64,000 nt of DNA from Variovorax sp. KBW07 (lineage in GTDB: Bacteria > Pseudomonadota > Gammaproteobacteria > Burkholderiales > Burkholderiaceae_C): contig NZ_QAJK01000120.1 in NCBI RefSeq assembly GCF_003852515.1, forward strand, positions 45,175-109,174, in the 5' to 3' direction. The first letter of the stretch is position 1, and each line of letters starts with the position of its first letter. Below, in pieces: positions 63,957 to 64,000 of the stretch. The translations under genes and the position numbers were made by a program. Under the pieces are notes generated by a model that worked only from the letters and a program-made list of their open reading frames with translations, was not told where the DNA came from and ran no database searches.

Positions 63957-64000
63957 GGGCTGGCTGCTGTTCGGGTTCGGGTGCGGGAGCGGGGTCATTC

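Overview
The window reads as a piece of a high-GC (roughly two-thirds G+C) beta-proteobacterial chromosome, most likely Burkholderiales/Comamonadaceae and Variovorax-like. This rests on overall protein character, a Bug-type tricarboxylate-transporter receptor, many LysR-regulated divergent gene pairs, CstA plus its small partner, and a TTG-started HU gene. It is an inference from sequence feel, not a database match. I see no rRNA, tRNA, CRISPR, prophage, insertion sequence or integrase. The window is ordinary chromosome with a patchier, hypothetical-rich stretch at about 21.8-28.5 kb.

Layout. 0-0.5 kb: 3' end of an MFS transporter. 0.5-4.9 kb: an ECF sigma/anti-sigma pair (the sigma gene carries an in-frame TAG) divergent from a beta-propeller/cupredoxin fusion and a PhoD-type phosphatase. 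Two back-to-back copies of the same ECF-type promoter lie between them. 4.9-6.0 kb: aldo/keto reductase followed by a REP-like inverted repeat. 6.2-14.3 kb: an RND tripartite efflux operon (outer membrane factor, adaptor, permease) with an OmpR-family regulator and sensor kinase. 14.4-21.8 kb: DedA-rhodanese fusion, MFS exporter behind a perfect 24-bp palindrome, phosphotransferase/TraB-like/DUF4272 cluster, and a Cache-domain NarL-type two-component pair.

21.8-35.8 kb: small unknown proteins, a GT1 glycosyltransferase, a lipoprotein with seven near-identical 48-residue propeller blades, small lipoproteins, DUF5990, a DUF938 methyltransferase, a HEAT-repeat protein, a VOC protein/WYL-regulator divergon, two unknown secreted proteins, an SMP-30-like protein, and a serine hydrolase divergent from an AraC regulator. 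35.8-47.5 kb: HU, DHA2-type MFS/LysR divergon, NlpC/P60 lipoprotein, KdsA, CstA with its small partner, a TonB-dependent siderophore receptor with a long structured leader, a LysR/YeiH divergon and a small secreted Sel1-like protein.

47.5-53.2 kb: a sulfur-amino-acid cluster (cysteine dioxygenase, four-domain rhodanese, Bug receptor, cystathionine beta-lyase-like enzyme) divergent from a LysR regulator. 53.2-54.8 kb: a Cache-HAMP-GGDEF protein. 54.9-59.9 kb: a tightly overlapping five-gene operon with a haem-oxygenase-like iron enzyme, a SAM methyltransferase, an ATP-grasp ligase, an OlsB-like N-acyltransferase and an LplT-like lysophospholipid transporter. It looks like a dedicated pathway for a small or lipid-linked molecule, and I recognise no described system with this composition. 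60.0-62.5 kb: ureD, a nucleobase deaminase and an NMT1/THI5-type binding protein, which look like a nucleobase/urea nitrogen-scavenging run. 62.9-64.0 kb: a Rieske oxygenase.
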